NCBI GenBank assembly: GCA_022848825.1
Contig: JAJISH010000284.1
Span: 1-13,618 of the forward strand
Reading direction: 5' to 3'
Origin: Thermoplasmatota archaeon
Lineage (GTDB): Archaea; Thermoplasmatota; Thermoplasmata; RBG-16-68-12; JAGMCJ01
Length of the DNA stretch: 13,618 bases
Positions 1 through 6,389 of the stretch are shown piece by piece; within the stretch, counting starts at the first letter, position 1, and the number at the start of each line of letters is the position of its first letter. The notes below the pieces were generated by a model. The model ran no database searches and was not told the DNA's origin. It worked only from the letters and a program-made list of their open reading frames with translations. A program made the position numbers and the translations under genes.

Positions 1-69
1 AGCGAGATCGGAGCGGAGCACTGGTATACTTACTAGCCCTCTGCGCAGGTCCGCCCCGCACGCCCCCGC

Positions 70-1029
70 CTACGGTCGCGGCTGGATGATTATCGGGGTC
101 CCGCCGTCCGTGATGATGATGTACTGGATGTTGCTGTCCGGGTTCGTGAGCGCCTGGATGTAGAGCAGCGTCAGGTACGCCTCGGTCACATTGACCAGAT
201 TGGGGTCCGAGATCTGCAGCTGTTCCATGACCATCCTCACGGCCTCGGCGGTTCCGTTCGCCATTATTATTGTCGCGTTCCTGATGCCTTCCGCCTCGAG
301 AATGGCCTGCAGCCTCTCCGCGTCCGCGTTTATGATGGTGACGTTCCTGTTGAACTCTGCCGTGATCACCTTCTGCTCCGCCGCTTTCTTCTCCTCGATG
401 GCTATGTCGAGCGTCGTGGGAAGGTCTATCGATCTTATCAGGAAGTCCTCCACGACCACGTCGTATGCATCCAGCTCCAGCTTGATTACCACTCGCGTCT
501 CCTCCTCGACGACCATCCTTCCCTCTCCGCCGATGTACTCTCCCGTGTAGTTGCTCGCCACGTTCCTGGGCACGTTCCTGAGGTACCTGTCGACGAGGTC
601 GAGAATGTCCCCCCTCGCGATCCTGACGTCGGCGACCTTGTCGGGCTCCATCCTCCAGATGAGAGAGACGTCCATTCGTATGTCCAGGTTGTCGGATGAT
701 CTCACTGTCAGCGTGCTTCCCTGTGACGCGCTCATGTCCCTGGTCTGCGTGTTGTAGCGGATGATCTCGATGCTGGACAGGGCATAGTACGGGTTCCAGT
801 GCCATCCCTCGCTTATCTCGACCTTGTCCGGTCCTGCCGGCGCGGCCACGATGACGCCCTTGTGACCGGCGGGTACGTTCACGAAACCTCCTACGAGCAA
901 GAAGACGAAGACTGCGACAATCAAGCCAGTGATGATGAGCTTGCCCATCGACACTCCTCCATCCTTCCTACCAAAGAGCCGCTTGCCCATCGACCCTTCC
1001 CCAAATTGGAATCCTACCCTTGTTGGCAT
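70..1029 (-). CDS. SPFH/band 7 (prohibitin/stomatin-like) membrane protein
   Basis: A membrane-anchored SPFH-family protein of 319 residues, or 292 if the start at 948 is used. Residues about 30-52 form one hydrophobic segment. The SPFH domain follows directly, opening with VPAGHKGVIV and GWHWNP, as in prohibitins. Around 202-235 is the typical segment LPTTLDIAIEEKKAAEQKV followed by EFNRNVTIINADAERL, leading into a charged helical stretch to about 270. Family members form ring-shaped oligomers that organise membrane microdomains or regulate membrane proteases; the role here is unknown. Several N-x-S/T sequons follow the membrane segment, which would suit an outward-facing domain (inference). 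The ATG at 1029 has GAGGAG five bases upstream; the in-frame ATG at 948 has GGAGGAG five bases upstream, so either or both may be used. It lies downstream of two pilin-like genes but appears to have its own promoter. Family assignment is firm; the exact start is not. Confidence 0.9.
   Translation of the reverse strand: MPTRVGFQFGEGSMGKRLFGRKDGGVSMGKLIITGLIVAVFVFLLVGGFVNVPAGHKGVIVAAPAGPDKVEISEGWHWNPYYALSSIEIIRYNTQTRDMSASQGSTLTVRSSDNLDIRMDVSLIWRMEPDKVADVRIARGDILDLVDRYLRNVPRNVASNYTGEYIGGEGRMVVEEETRVVIKLELDAYDVVVEDFLIRSIDLPTTLDIAIEEKKAAEQKVITAEFNRNVTIINADAERLQAILEAEGIRNATIIMANGTAEAVRMVMEQLQISDPNLVNVTEAYLTLLYIQALTNPDSNIQYIIITDGGTPIIIQPRP
939..1022 (-). repeat. Imperfect 42-base tandem duplication at the SPFH gene start
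   Basis: The 14-mer gcttgcccatcgac (plus strand) occurs exactly at 939-952 and 981-994, a spacing of 42 bases or 14 codons. The remainder of each unit is degenerate but still pyrimidine-rich, and each ends in a tccta-type stretch. Each copy carries an in-frame ATG (948 and 990) within the context GTCGATGGGCAAG. At protein level the two copies read GEGSMGK and GGVSMGK. Confidence 0.6.
954..960 (-). promoter_or_regulatory. Internal ribosome binding site for the alternative SPFH start
   Basis: GGAGGAG on the minus strand lies five bases before the ATG at 948. That start gives a protein beginning MGKLIITG, directly at the membrane segment, without the 27-residue basic extension. It is the strongest Shine-Dalgarno match I see in the window. 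Confidence 0.55.
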
Positions 1030-1034
1030 GGTTT

Positions 1035-1040
1035 CTCCTC
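1035..1040 (-). promoter_or_regulatory. Ribosome binding site for the upstream start of the SPFH gene
   Basis: On the minus strand GAGGAG lies five bases before the ATG at 1029, which supports that start. A second, longer match (GGAGGAG, plus-strand 954-960) sits five bases before the in-frame ATG at 948, so the start choice is ambiguous. Confidence 0.55.
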
Positions 1041-1064
1041 TGAGGAACCAGATGCATACCGGAG

Positions 1065-1070
1065 TAATAA
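1065..1070 (-). promoter_or_regulatory. Candidate TATA element for the SPFH gene
   Basis: The gap between the second pilin-like gene and the SPFH gene is 142 bases from the ATG at 1029. On the minus strand it contains TTATTA, 36-41 bases before that ATG and the most AT-rich hexamer of this GC-rich gap. An archaeal TATA box there would place transcription start about 10-15 bases before the ATG, just including the GAGGAG site. The match is weak. I see no gene or poly-T terminator in the rest of the gap. Confidence 0.35.
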
Positions 1071-1171
1071 CGTTGCCGAGGTGCGCCCGTACCGACCGAA
1101 GGCGACCGTGCCTATCATGCAGAGTTCCATCTGGATCCCGGGTTCATTCATTAGGCCTGCCGGTCTTCCCG

Positions 1172-1690
1172 CTACCTTCGCCAGAGATCAAGATTGACGA
1201 TAGCTTCGCCTGACTTCCCGAAACCAATCATCGGGTAGGCCCAGCTCAGCCGGAAGTGCTCACTCGGCGGGTCACTCTCTTCCGGGGCGAACGCGATCTT
1301 CGTGAGCCCTCCCGAGGATTCGTTGGTGTAGCTGGAAGTGAGAAGGAAGCCGTACCTCTCCAGTATCAGATTCCTTGCGAGTTCGTACACGAGCAGATCG
1401 CACTCAATCAGTGGCTCCGTCGACTCCCCGCTGTCTTGTGCGCTGGTCCTGAGCAGGATGTATCTGTCGACCGCCTGCGTATGGTTCGTCCCGCAACGTC
1501 CCAGGTCCAACGTGCTGCGCATCAGGACGATGAACGTATCCTCCGCGTAGTCCTTTGTATCCGCCGCGGAGTCGATTTCCGAGATCTCCAGATGCCCGGA
1601 CATGCCCATCAGCGAGAAGGACACGATCAGGCTCGCGATCAGCAGGAAGATAAGCGCATCCGTGACGGCCAGCTGACCCGTACTGTTCAT
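1172..1690 (-). CDS. Pilin-like protein, second gene of the pair
   Basis: A 172-residue protein with a very short polar N-terminus (MNSTG), a single hydrophobic segment at about 9-29 and an otherwise soluble C-terminal domain. This is the layout of archaeal minor pilins or pseudopilins. A class III-type cleavage could fall after G5 (TG|QLAVTDA), but the basic residue normally preceding the cleaved glycine is absent, so processing is uncertain. C66 and C97 could form a disulfide outside the cell. The protein ends in NLDLWRR, resembling the ILIWRG end of its upstream neighbour. The ATG at 1690 is chosen because GGTGAG precedes it directly and the hydrophobic helix begins right after it; longer in-frame extensions would run into the upstream gene. 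One base separates it from that gene's TGA, implying translational coupling. Presumed role: a minor subunit of the pilus-like apparatus encoded divergently. No specific family is recognised. Confidence 0.75.
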   Translation of the reverse strand: MNSTGQLAVTDALIFLLIASLIVSFSLMGMSGHLEISEIDSAADTKDYAEDTFIVLMRSTLDLGRCGTNHTQAVDRYILLRTSAQDSGESTEPLIECDLLVYELARNLILERYGFLLTSSYTNESSGGLTKIAFAPEESDPPSEHFRLSWAYPMIGFGKSGEAIVNLDLWRR

Positions 1691-1691
1691 C

Positions 1692-2141
1692 TCACCCTCT
1701 CCATATGAGGATCGACACCCGAGCGGCGTGGACCTCTCCCTGTCGGATCCAGACGTTGCAGCTAGTCGTCGATCCGATGACATTCCCGAACGGCGCGGAA
1801 GTCTGGAAGGACCTGTCCGTCGAGTTCGTCACGTCGTGTATCGCCAGTCGGAACTCGTACGGCGTCTGGAGGATCTCTCCCAACCGCTCAACGGATGTGT
1901 TGAACACAGATGCATGGTCCAGCAGGAGGTATTCCCCGTCCTTGGTCAGCTGGGGATGGGACACGACCTTCTCAAGGAGACCCCTTGCATCCTCCTTCAT
2001 TTCCAGTGCCTTCAGCGTGTCGATATCGTTCACGTAATTGCCGTGCAGACTCACCAGGAGCAGGCCCAGCGCCGTGAGGATCACCGCCAGCGCCACGAGC
2101 TCCTCTAGAATGTGCGAAATTGCTCTCTCATCCCTCCACAT
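1692..2141 (-). CDS. Type IV pilin-like protein with class III signal peptide
   Basis: A 149-residue protein starting MWRDERA|ISHILEELVALAVIL. The motif R-A|I matches cleavage by an archaeal prepilin peptidase (PibD/FlaK type) after A7. It is followed by a hydrophobic helix to about residue 31 with pilin-like acidic residues after the cleavage site. The rest looks soluble and beta-rich, with one cysteine (C128) and a C-terminal ILIWRG. Family knowledge: such proteins are processed at the membrane and assembled by a PilB-like ATPase and a TadC-like platform, both encoded divergently here. The start at 2141 is preferred because it gives a normal seven-residue prepeptide and places a TATA-like ATATTTA at -30 to -24, as for a leaderless transcript. 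A GTG at 2198 would extend it by 19 residues across that promoter and is less likely. It may be a minor pilin rather than the main filament subunit, since it is paired with another single-copy pilin-like gene. Confidence 0.8.
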   Translation of the reverse strand: MWRDERAISHILEELVALAVILTALGLLLVSLHGNYVNDIDTLKALEMKEDARGLLEKVVSHPQLTKDGEYLLLDHASVFNTSVERLGEILQTPYEFRLAIHDVTNSTDRSFQTSAPFGNVIGSTTSCNVWIRQGEVHAARVSILIWRG

Positions 2142-2765
2142 GCTATTACTAACGGGGGACTGGGTAAATATCTTGCCAAGAAGGTTTTTAACCCTCACGG
2201 AAGTTGCATATGCGTTCGGAGGGATGTCGGCCTGGACACATGCAGGGCGGAGTATTCAAAAGAGAGGAACCTTCTCGAGATCGACTGCACGGGATGCGAT
2301 GCCCGTCCTGACCTGAGGAAGCAGAAGTGCTTCACGGGCTCCCTGTTGGCCTTCGACTCCAGGCTGAGCATTGAGAGAGTGGTTCTCTCAGGAACCATTG
2401 TGAAGATGTACACGACGCTGAGCGTGGAGCTCCTGTCCAGGATGAGGAGCCTGTTGGACGCCCTCTCAGCGGTCAGGGCGGAGCTGAACCAGCGTGTCCG
2501 GCCGAAGAAGGAGTTGAAGCAATGCCGCGGATGTCAGCTGGACCCGAGGAGGCTGTTTGCCGAATTGGAGGCCGCGTTCCTTAGCGGGCTCACCGATTTC
2601 TTCTCGACGCTGAGGAAGATGCTTGAGATCGCTAAGGAGGATGGCGGACCCAGATGCGAATTGTGCCTTTTCCAGACGAAGGCGGATGCCCTCATCCTCC
2701 TTGACGAGGCGATGCTCCTCAGACGGTTCGCTCTCAGGGTAGGCCTTGGGATCGTGGAGGGGTGA
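2112..2765 (+). CDS. Cysteine-rich protein preceding the secretion ATPase (start uncertain)
   Basis: Up to 217 residues, with no recognised catalytic motif. Numbered from the ATG at 2112, cysteines are clustered: C32-x-C34, C44, C59-x-x-C62, C73, C138-x-x-C141 and C182-x-x-C185. This suggests zinc- or metal-bound knuckles linking helical segments. It is followed by the ATPase with a GTGA overlap in another frame. I infer that it is a detached N-terminal or partner domain of the PilB-type ATPase; my recollection that some archaeal homologues carry a cysteine-bearing extension at that position is not verified. The start is unresolved. The ATG at 2112 lies antisense inside the pilin-like gene and upstream of the predicted promoter. 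No in-frame ATG, GTG or TTG follows until the TTG at 2346, which would remove the first cysteine cluster. Reality of the coding region from about 2196 onward is likely; the first 25-30 residues are doubtful. Confidence 0.65.
   Translation: MRNCSLIPPHAITNGGLGKYLAKKVFNPHGSCICVRRDVGLDTCRAEYSKERNLLEIDCTGCDARPDLRKQKCFTGSLLAFDSRLSIERVVLSGTIVKMYTTLSVELLSRMRSLLDALSAVRAELNQRVRPKKELKQCRGCQLDPRRLFAELEAAFLSGLTDFFSTLRKMLEIAKEDGGPRCELCLFQTKADALILLDEAMLLRRFALRVGLGIVEG
2165..2171 (-). promoter_or_regulatory. TATA box for the leaderless pilin-like transcript
   Basis: Minus-strand ATATTTA spans -30 to -24 relative to the A of the ATG at 2141. No Shine-Dalgarno sequence precedes that ATG. This is the spacing expected when transcription starts at the start codon itself in archaea. 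Confidence 0.55.
2185..2191 (+). promoter_or_regulatory. Candidate TATA box for the divergent secretion operon
   Basis: TTTTTAA preceded by the purine-rich AAGAAGG (a possible BRE) on the plus strand. It predicts transcription start near 2211-2216. It lies about 20 bases from the minus-strand TATA box, so the two divergent units share a very compact promoter. The predicted start lies downstream of the only in-frame ATG (2112) of the following gene, which makes that gene's N-terminus problematic. Confidence 0.45.
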
Positions 2766-4531
2766 CCTCGGTCGAAAGGACTTCGAGAACCTCCCGTGCG
2801 CTGCGAGACCCCTACGCTCACGCGGCTCTCAGGATTAGGAGGATAGACACAAGTGCCATCCAACGGTCAATCGGCCGGCTCCTTGCCAGGGACCAGAAGT
2901 GGAAGCCCTTCTTCGTCTCCTTCTGGGTCCTCGGCGACCCTCCTGAGCATCTCGAGGTGACCAGCAGCTATGCCGTCGGAGAGTCCCGCATCCAGATCTT
3001 CCGTCTGGAGAACTCCCCCGATTTCCTGTACTGGCTCTCTCCGCCCTCATTCGAAGTGCCCGAGGATGAGCTCTCGATCCTCTGGAATGTCGTGGATGAG
3101 ATCTGGTCCGTCCTGCCCTCGAACCTCGATCTCGGCAACGCCGCCCAGGTGAGACGCTACATCAGGAATCGGGCGGAACACCTGATCGCGCTCCATCTGC
3201 CCAGAACCCTGGGGAAGGCCGAGCGATTGCGTCGGTCGCGCTTTCTGGCGGTCCTTCTGGAGAGGAACACCGCCGGGCTGGGAATCCTCGAGATCCTCCT
3301 TGCCGATTCCAACGTTCAGGACATCTTTCTCGACGCACCTTGCGAAAAGGTGCCGTTCCATCTCACGGTTGCCGATGCCGGGGGAGGAAGATCACATCAG
3401 AGATGCAGGTCGAACATCCTCATGTGCGAAACGGGCCTGCGTAACATCATCTCCAAGCTCCTCATCATGAGCGGGAAGCCGTTCTCGGAGAGGAGCCCGG
3501 TCCTTGAGACGGACCTCGGTGACATGAACGCCAGGTTGACCGCCGTGGCACCCCCGCTCAGCCCAGACGGGATAGCCCTCGCCGTTCGTAGGCACTCCAC
3601 GGACCCCTGGACGCTCACGAAGTTGGTCTATCACAGGAGCCTGACGCCGCTAGCCGCCGGTCTCATCTCGTTCCTCATCGACGGGAATGCCACGATACTC
3701 GTCACGGGCAGTCGCGGGGCGGGGAAGTCCTCCCTCTTGGGAGCGATGATGTTCGAGTTCCCGACCAGCCAGCGCGTTCTCACGATCGAGGACACGCTGG
3801 AGCTCCCGTGCGCCGAGCTCCGCCGCCTCGGGTACAAGATCCAGGGCCTGTACGTCGGTTCCGGGCAGTCGTCGAACCGGATGACAGCGGAGAAGGCGCT
3901 AAGGGTCTCTCTCCGCTTGGGCGAATCGGCCCTGGTACTCGGGGAGGTCAGGGGGGAGGAAGCCAAGACGCTCTACGAGGCGATGCGGGTGGGAACCGCG
4001 GGCTCGGCGGTCCTCGGAACGATCCACGGAAGCTCATCCAGGAGCGTGTTCGAGCGAGTTGTCCACGATCTGGGCATTCCTCCGCAGTCCTTCTCGGCCA
4101 CCGATATCGTCATCGTCGCGGGACTGTTCCGGCCGAGGGGAACGCAGAACTCCAGACGCAGGGTGATCGAGATCTCCGAGCTCTGCAAGGAATCCTATGA
4201 TGGCAGGTTCCTCCCCCTGATGAGGTTCAGCATCTCGCAGGACTCTCTTGTCGAGACCGATGTCTTCCTTCACGGTTCCAACAAGATTCGAGAGATTGCG
4301 AACTCCTGGGGAATGAGCTATGGCGAAGCTCTTGCTAACATCCGCGCTAGGGCTGAGTGTAAGCTCCACGTCGTCGAGCTCGCCCGCAGGCTGGGGACGA
4401 AGCTGCTCTCCGCGAAGCTCGTCTCGCTGGCGAACTCGGTCTTCTCATCCCTCCTCGAGGAGGGCTACTCCGGCAGCGACCTGGTTGCGCAGTGGAAGGA
4501 ATGGATGGATGTGAGGGCCGTTTATGTCTAG
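2762..4531 (+). CDS. Type II/IV secretion system ATPase (PilB/GspE/FlaI family)
   Basis: The cytoplasmic motor of a type IV pilus-like or secretion system, 589 residues. Residues about 45-110 look like the usual archaeal N-terminal region (ENSPDFLYWLSPP). A linker reads DSNVQDIFLDAP, and GKPFSERSPVLETDL with PPLSPDGIALAVRRH precede the ATPase core. Walker A is GSRGAGKS at 316-323 with K322. The acidic (Asp-box) segment TIEDTLELP starts at 341. Walker B is ALVLGEVRG with E395 as presumed catalytic glutamate, and the His box is GTIHG with H422. The following segment VFERVVHDLGIPPQSFSATDIV is typical of archaeal members. The start is a GTG that overlaps the previous stop as GTGA; the preceding GGAGG is only one base away, so initiation may depend on translational coupling. 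All motor motifs are intact. It should hydrolyse ATP as a hexamer docked to the platform protein encoded next. Confidence 0.95.
   Translation: MTSVERTSRTSRALRDPYAHAALRIRRIDTSAIQRSIGRLLARDQKWKPFFVSFWVLGDPPEHLEVTSSYAVGESRIQIFRLENSPDFLYWLSPPSFEVPEDELSILWNVVDEIWSVLPSNLDLGNAAQVRRYIRNRAEHLIALHLPRTLGKAERLRRSRFLAVLLERNTAGLGILEILLADSNVQDIFLDAPCEKVPFHLTVADAGGGRSHQRCRSNILMCETGLRNIISKLLIMSGKPFSERSPVLETDLGDMNARLTAVAPPLSPDGIALAVRRHSTDPWTLTKLVYHRSLTPLAAGLISFLIDGNATILVTGSRGAGKSSLLGAMMFEFPTSQRVLTIEDTLELPCAELRRLGYKIQGLYVGSGQSSNRMTAEKALRVSLRLGESALVLGEVRGEEAKTLYEAMRVGTAGSAVLGTIHGSSSRSVFERVVHDLGIPPQSFSATDIVIVAGLFRPRGTQNSRRRVIEISELCKESYDGRFLPLMRFSISQDSLVETDVFLHGSNKIREIANSWGMSYGEALANIRARAECKLHVVELARRLGTKLLSAKLVSLANSVFSSLLEEGYSGSDLVAQWKEWMDVRAVYV
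4511..4516 (+). promoter_or_regulatory. Ribosome binding site for the platform protein
   Basis: GTGAGG inside the end of the ATPase gene lies seven bases before the ATG at 4524. It supports that start, which overlaps the ATPase stop codon by eight bases. Confidence 0.5.
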
Positions 4532-6362
4532 GCCCGGGGTAGCATTCACGAGGCTCTGCAGGCTTGCCCACCGCACGCTCGGACCTCTGCGGTGCAGGAC
4601 GAAGCCAAGCCCGGGCCCGGCCCGGACGGCTCGGTCAGGCGCCAAGAAGCGGCTTGTCCCGGCCCTTTCGAAGCTAAAGTCGATGCTGGATTATGACATG
4701 AGATCGATCGAGGACGACATCGCCTTCGTGGGGCTCGGGCTGAGGCCTGGGGAGGTGGTCTCCGGTGGACGACTGGTCCTCCTCTGCTCTCTTCTGGCGG
4801 TCCCGGTCCTCGCGGTGCTTCACCCCCATTCCATCTACATCGTTCTCGCTCTCATCCTCCCATTGCTTCTCCAGAGAACGGTCCTGTCGTATCCGGCAAC
4901 GCTCGCCGCGAGGATCGAGAAATCGTCCCTCAGGGAGGCTCCAGAGGTGATGAGCTATCTGATCGGCGGCGCGGGAGGGGCGCTGACCTATGAGAACGCG
5001 GTCCTTTCGTCCGCGAAGAACTCCAGGGGGATGCTGAAGGGCGGCTTCCAGCGGATGATCTGGAACGTTCACACGAAGGGAAGAAGTCTCCCAGAGGATT
5101 TCGCCGAGTACGTGCGGAAATGGAGGGGAAGAAACGATGGTCTCGAGGAGGCTCTGCGGCGGTTCTCGGATTCCGTGAGACTGGGCCGGAGGGACAACCT
5201 CGGCTCCCTGATGTCCCCTGTCCACCTGCACACGAGAAGGAAGCTCAAAGGATATCTCGCATCCCTCAAAGCGCCGATAAACGTCGTCTTCGCCCTGGGC
5301 ATCGTGCTTCCCGTCATGATCGCCTCGCTGCTGCCCATGTCCTCGCTCACCGTCGCGGCTCCCGTGGGCATTGCTGGCGAAGGAATGAGCGGGGAAAGCG
5401 CTCTCAGCCCCGCCGCGATTGCAGTTATCCTCGACATAGTCTTCCCATTGGGCATGCTCCTGTACTGCAGGGAGGTTCTGTCCAGACGGCCGTTCTCCTC
5501 CCCTGGCCGTCTCCAGCTCGGCCTCCGTGGTATGTCCGCCCTCCTTGCTGCCGCTTCCGTCACGATCGTCCTGGGTGTGGCGACCGCCTGGCTTCTCGAG
5601 CCCACGCCGGTCTCGTCCCTCGTGGTTCTTGTGTCCGCATCCTCGATGATAGCTCTCGCAATGCTCTTCACGGGCAGGATGATGAAAGTCACGATGCCGC
5701 AAGTATCCCGCGAGGATGTCTCGGAGGGGCTTGAGTCTCTTGGCGACTTCCTTCTGGCGGGAAAGCCCCTGGAGGAGGCGCTTCTGAAGACCGCGGAACG
5801 GATGGAAGGGACGGAACTGGCGGGGAGGATCACCAGGGACATCTTCCTCATGTCGAGGGGCACGACCACGGCCGGGGAGACGCTGACGTGCGAAAGCGCG
5901 ATGCGGGATGAACCCATTCTGGGATCGAATCTCAAGGCGGTCGTGGACATCACGCAGAAGGACGGGATTCTGGCGGGAACGGTGGCCAAGCTGATCGCAT
6001 CCGACCTCAGGGATACCTCGAGGATCGAAGCGGATGCAAGGGACGAGATGAGCCCGATCGTCCAGACGGTGAACAGCACTCTCACGTTCTTCTCGCCTCT
6101 GGTGCTCGGTGTCACGGCCTCGATGTCCCTGCTCATGGAAACCCATTTCTCGGGCTCCGGAGGGATGACACCGTCCGCCCTCGTGCTGATCCTGGGAGCC
6201 CTCCTGTGCTGCAACCTGGCGGTGGCGAGCTACTTCACGGAAGGCCTTCAGGGAGGCGACGTCACGACGACTCTCTCGAGAATCGGGAAGGGGCTCATCG
6301 TGTCGATACCACTGTACTCGCTCTCGTTCCTGTGCGCTTCGTACTTCTTTGGCGTCCTCTGA
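4524..6362 (+). CDS. Type II secretion system F family platform protein (TadC/FlaJ-like)
   Basis: A polytopic inner-membrane platform of 612 residues that would couple the ATPase to pilin assembly. A basic, proline-rich N-terminus (1-55) is followed by hydrophobic segments at roughly 82-117 (two), 251-271, 297-315, 336-356, 363-383, 518-538, 551-571 and 588-610. Two cytoplasmic T2SSF domains are visible: one at about 133-250 (SLREAPEVMSYL, then GGALTYENAV), the other at about 396-515 (LESLGDFLLAGKPLEEAL, then DITQKDGILAG). Two F domains in one long chain is the usual arrangement in archaeal pilus platforms, as opposed to shorter bacterial TadB or TadC. The ATG at 4524 has GTGAGG upstream and overlaps the ATPase gene by eight bases, so the two are translated from one message. 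The gene ends 27 bases from the convergent protease gene with no clear terminator. Confidence 0.92.
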   Translation: MSRPGVAFTRLCRLAHRTLGPLRCRTKPSPGPARTARSGAKKRLVPALSKLKSMLDYDMRSIEDDIAFVGLGLRPGEVVSGGRLVLLCSLLAVPVLAVLHPHSIYIVLALILPLLLQRTVLSYPATLAARIEKSSLREAPEVMSYLIGGAGGALTYENAVLSSAKNSRGMLKGGFQRMIWNVHTKGRSLPEDFAEYVRKWRGRNDGLEEALRRFSDSVRLGRRDNLGSLMSPVHLHTRRKLKGYLASLKAPINVVFALGIVLPVMIASLLPMSSLTVAAPVGIAGEGMSGESALSPAAIAVILDIVFPLGMLLYCREVLSRRPFSSPGRLQLGLRGMSALLAAASVTIVLGVATAWLLEPTPVSSLVVLVSASSMIALAMLFTGRMMKVTMPQVSREDVSEGLESLGDFLLAGKPLEEALLKTAERMEGTELAGRITRDIFLMSRGTTTAGETLTCESAMRDEPILGSNLKAVVDITQKDGILAGTVAKLIASDLRDTSRIEADARDEMSPIVQTVNSTLTFFSPLVLGVTASMSLLMETHFSGSGGMTPSALVLILGALLCCNLAVASYFTEGLQGGDVTTTLSRIGKGLIVSIPLYSLSFLCASYFFGVL

Positions 6363-6389
6363 GGCTCGCGGAAGCTCAAGAAAAGCAGC

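Noticed and set aside
1..69. Left edge of the window
   Set aside because: No coding signal, RNA structure or poly-T terminator could be supported in these 69 bases downstream of the SPFH gene.
1691..1783. Upstream extension of the second pilin-like gene to 1783
   Set aside because: The extra 31 residues overlap the end of the first pilin-like gene in another frame and would bury the hydrophobic helix inside the protein. GGTGAG sits directly before the ATG at 1690.
2142..2198. GTG start at 2198 for the first pilin-like protein
   Set aside because: It would run coding sequence through the TATA element and give an unusually long pre-sequence. The ATG at 2141 gives a normal seven-residue class III prepeptide and leaderless spacing.
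2210..2316. ATG at 2210 or 2224 as the start of the cysteine-rich protein
   Set aside because: Both lie well for a leaderless transcript but are in the wrong frames and hit stops within about 35 codons. They would work only if the sequence contains an indel.
4674..6146. Long minus-strand open frame (490 codons) opposite the platform gene
   Set aside because: Its translation is rich in R, H, G and D with no membrane or domain pattern, while the plus strand encodes a clear T2SSF protein. It is an antisense shadow of GC-rich coding DNA.
5069..6214. Second minus-strand frame (381 codons) opposite the platform gene
   Set aside because: Overlaps the same well-supported membrane protein; serine/arginine-rich shadow translation with no plausible start signal.
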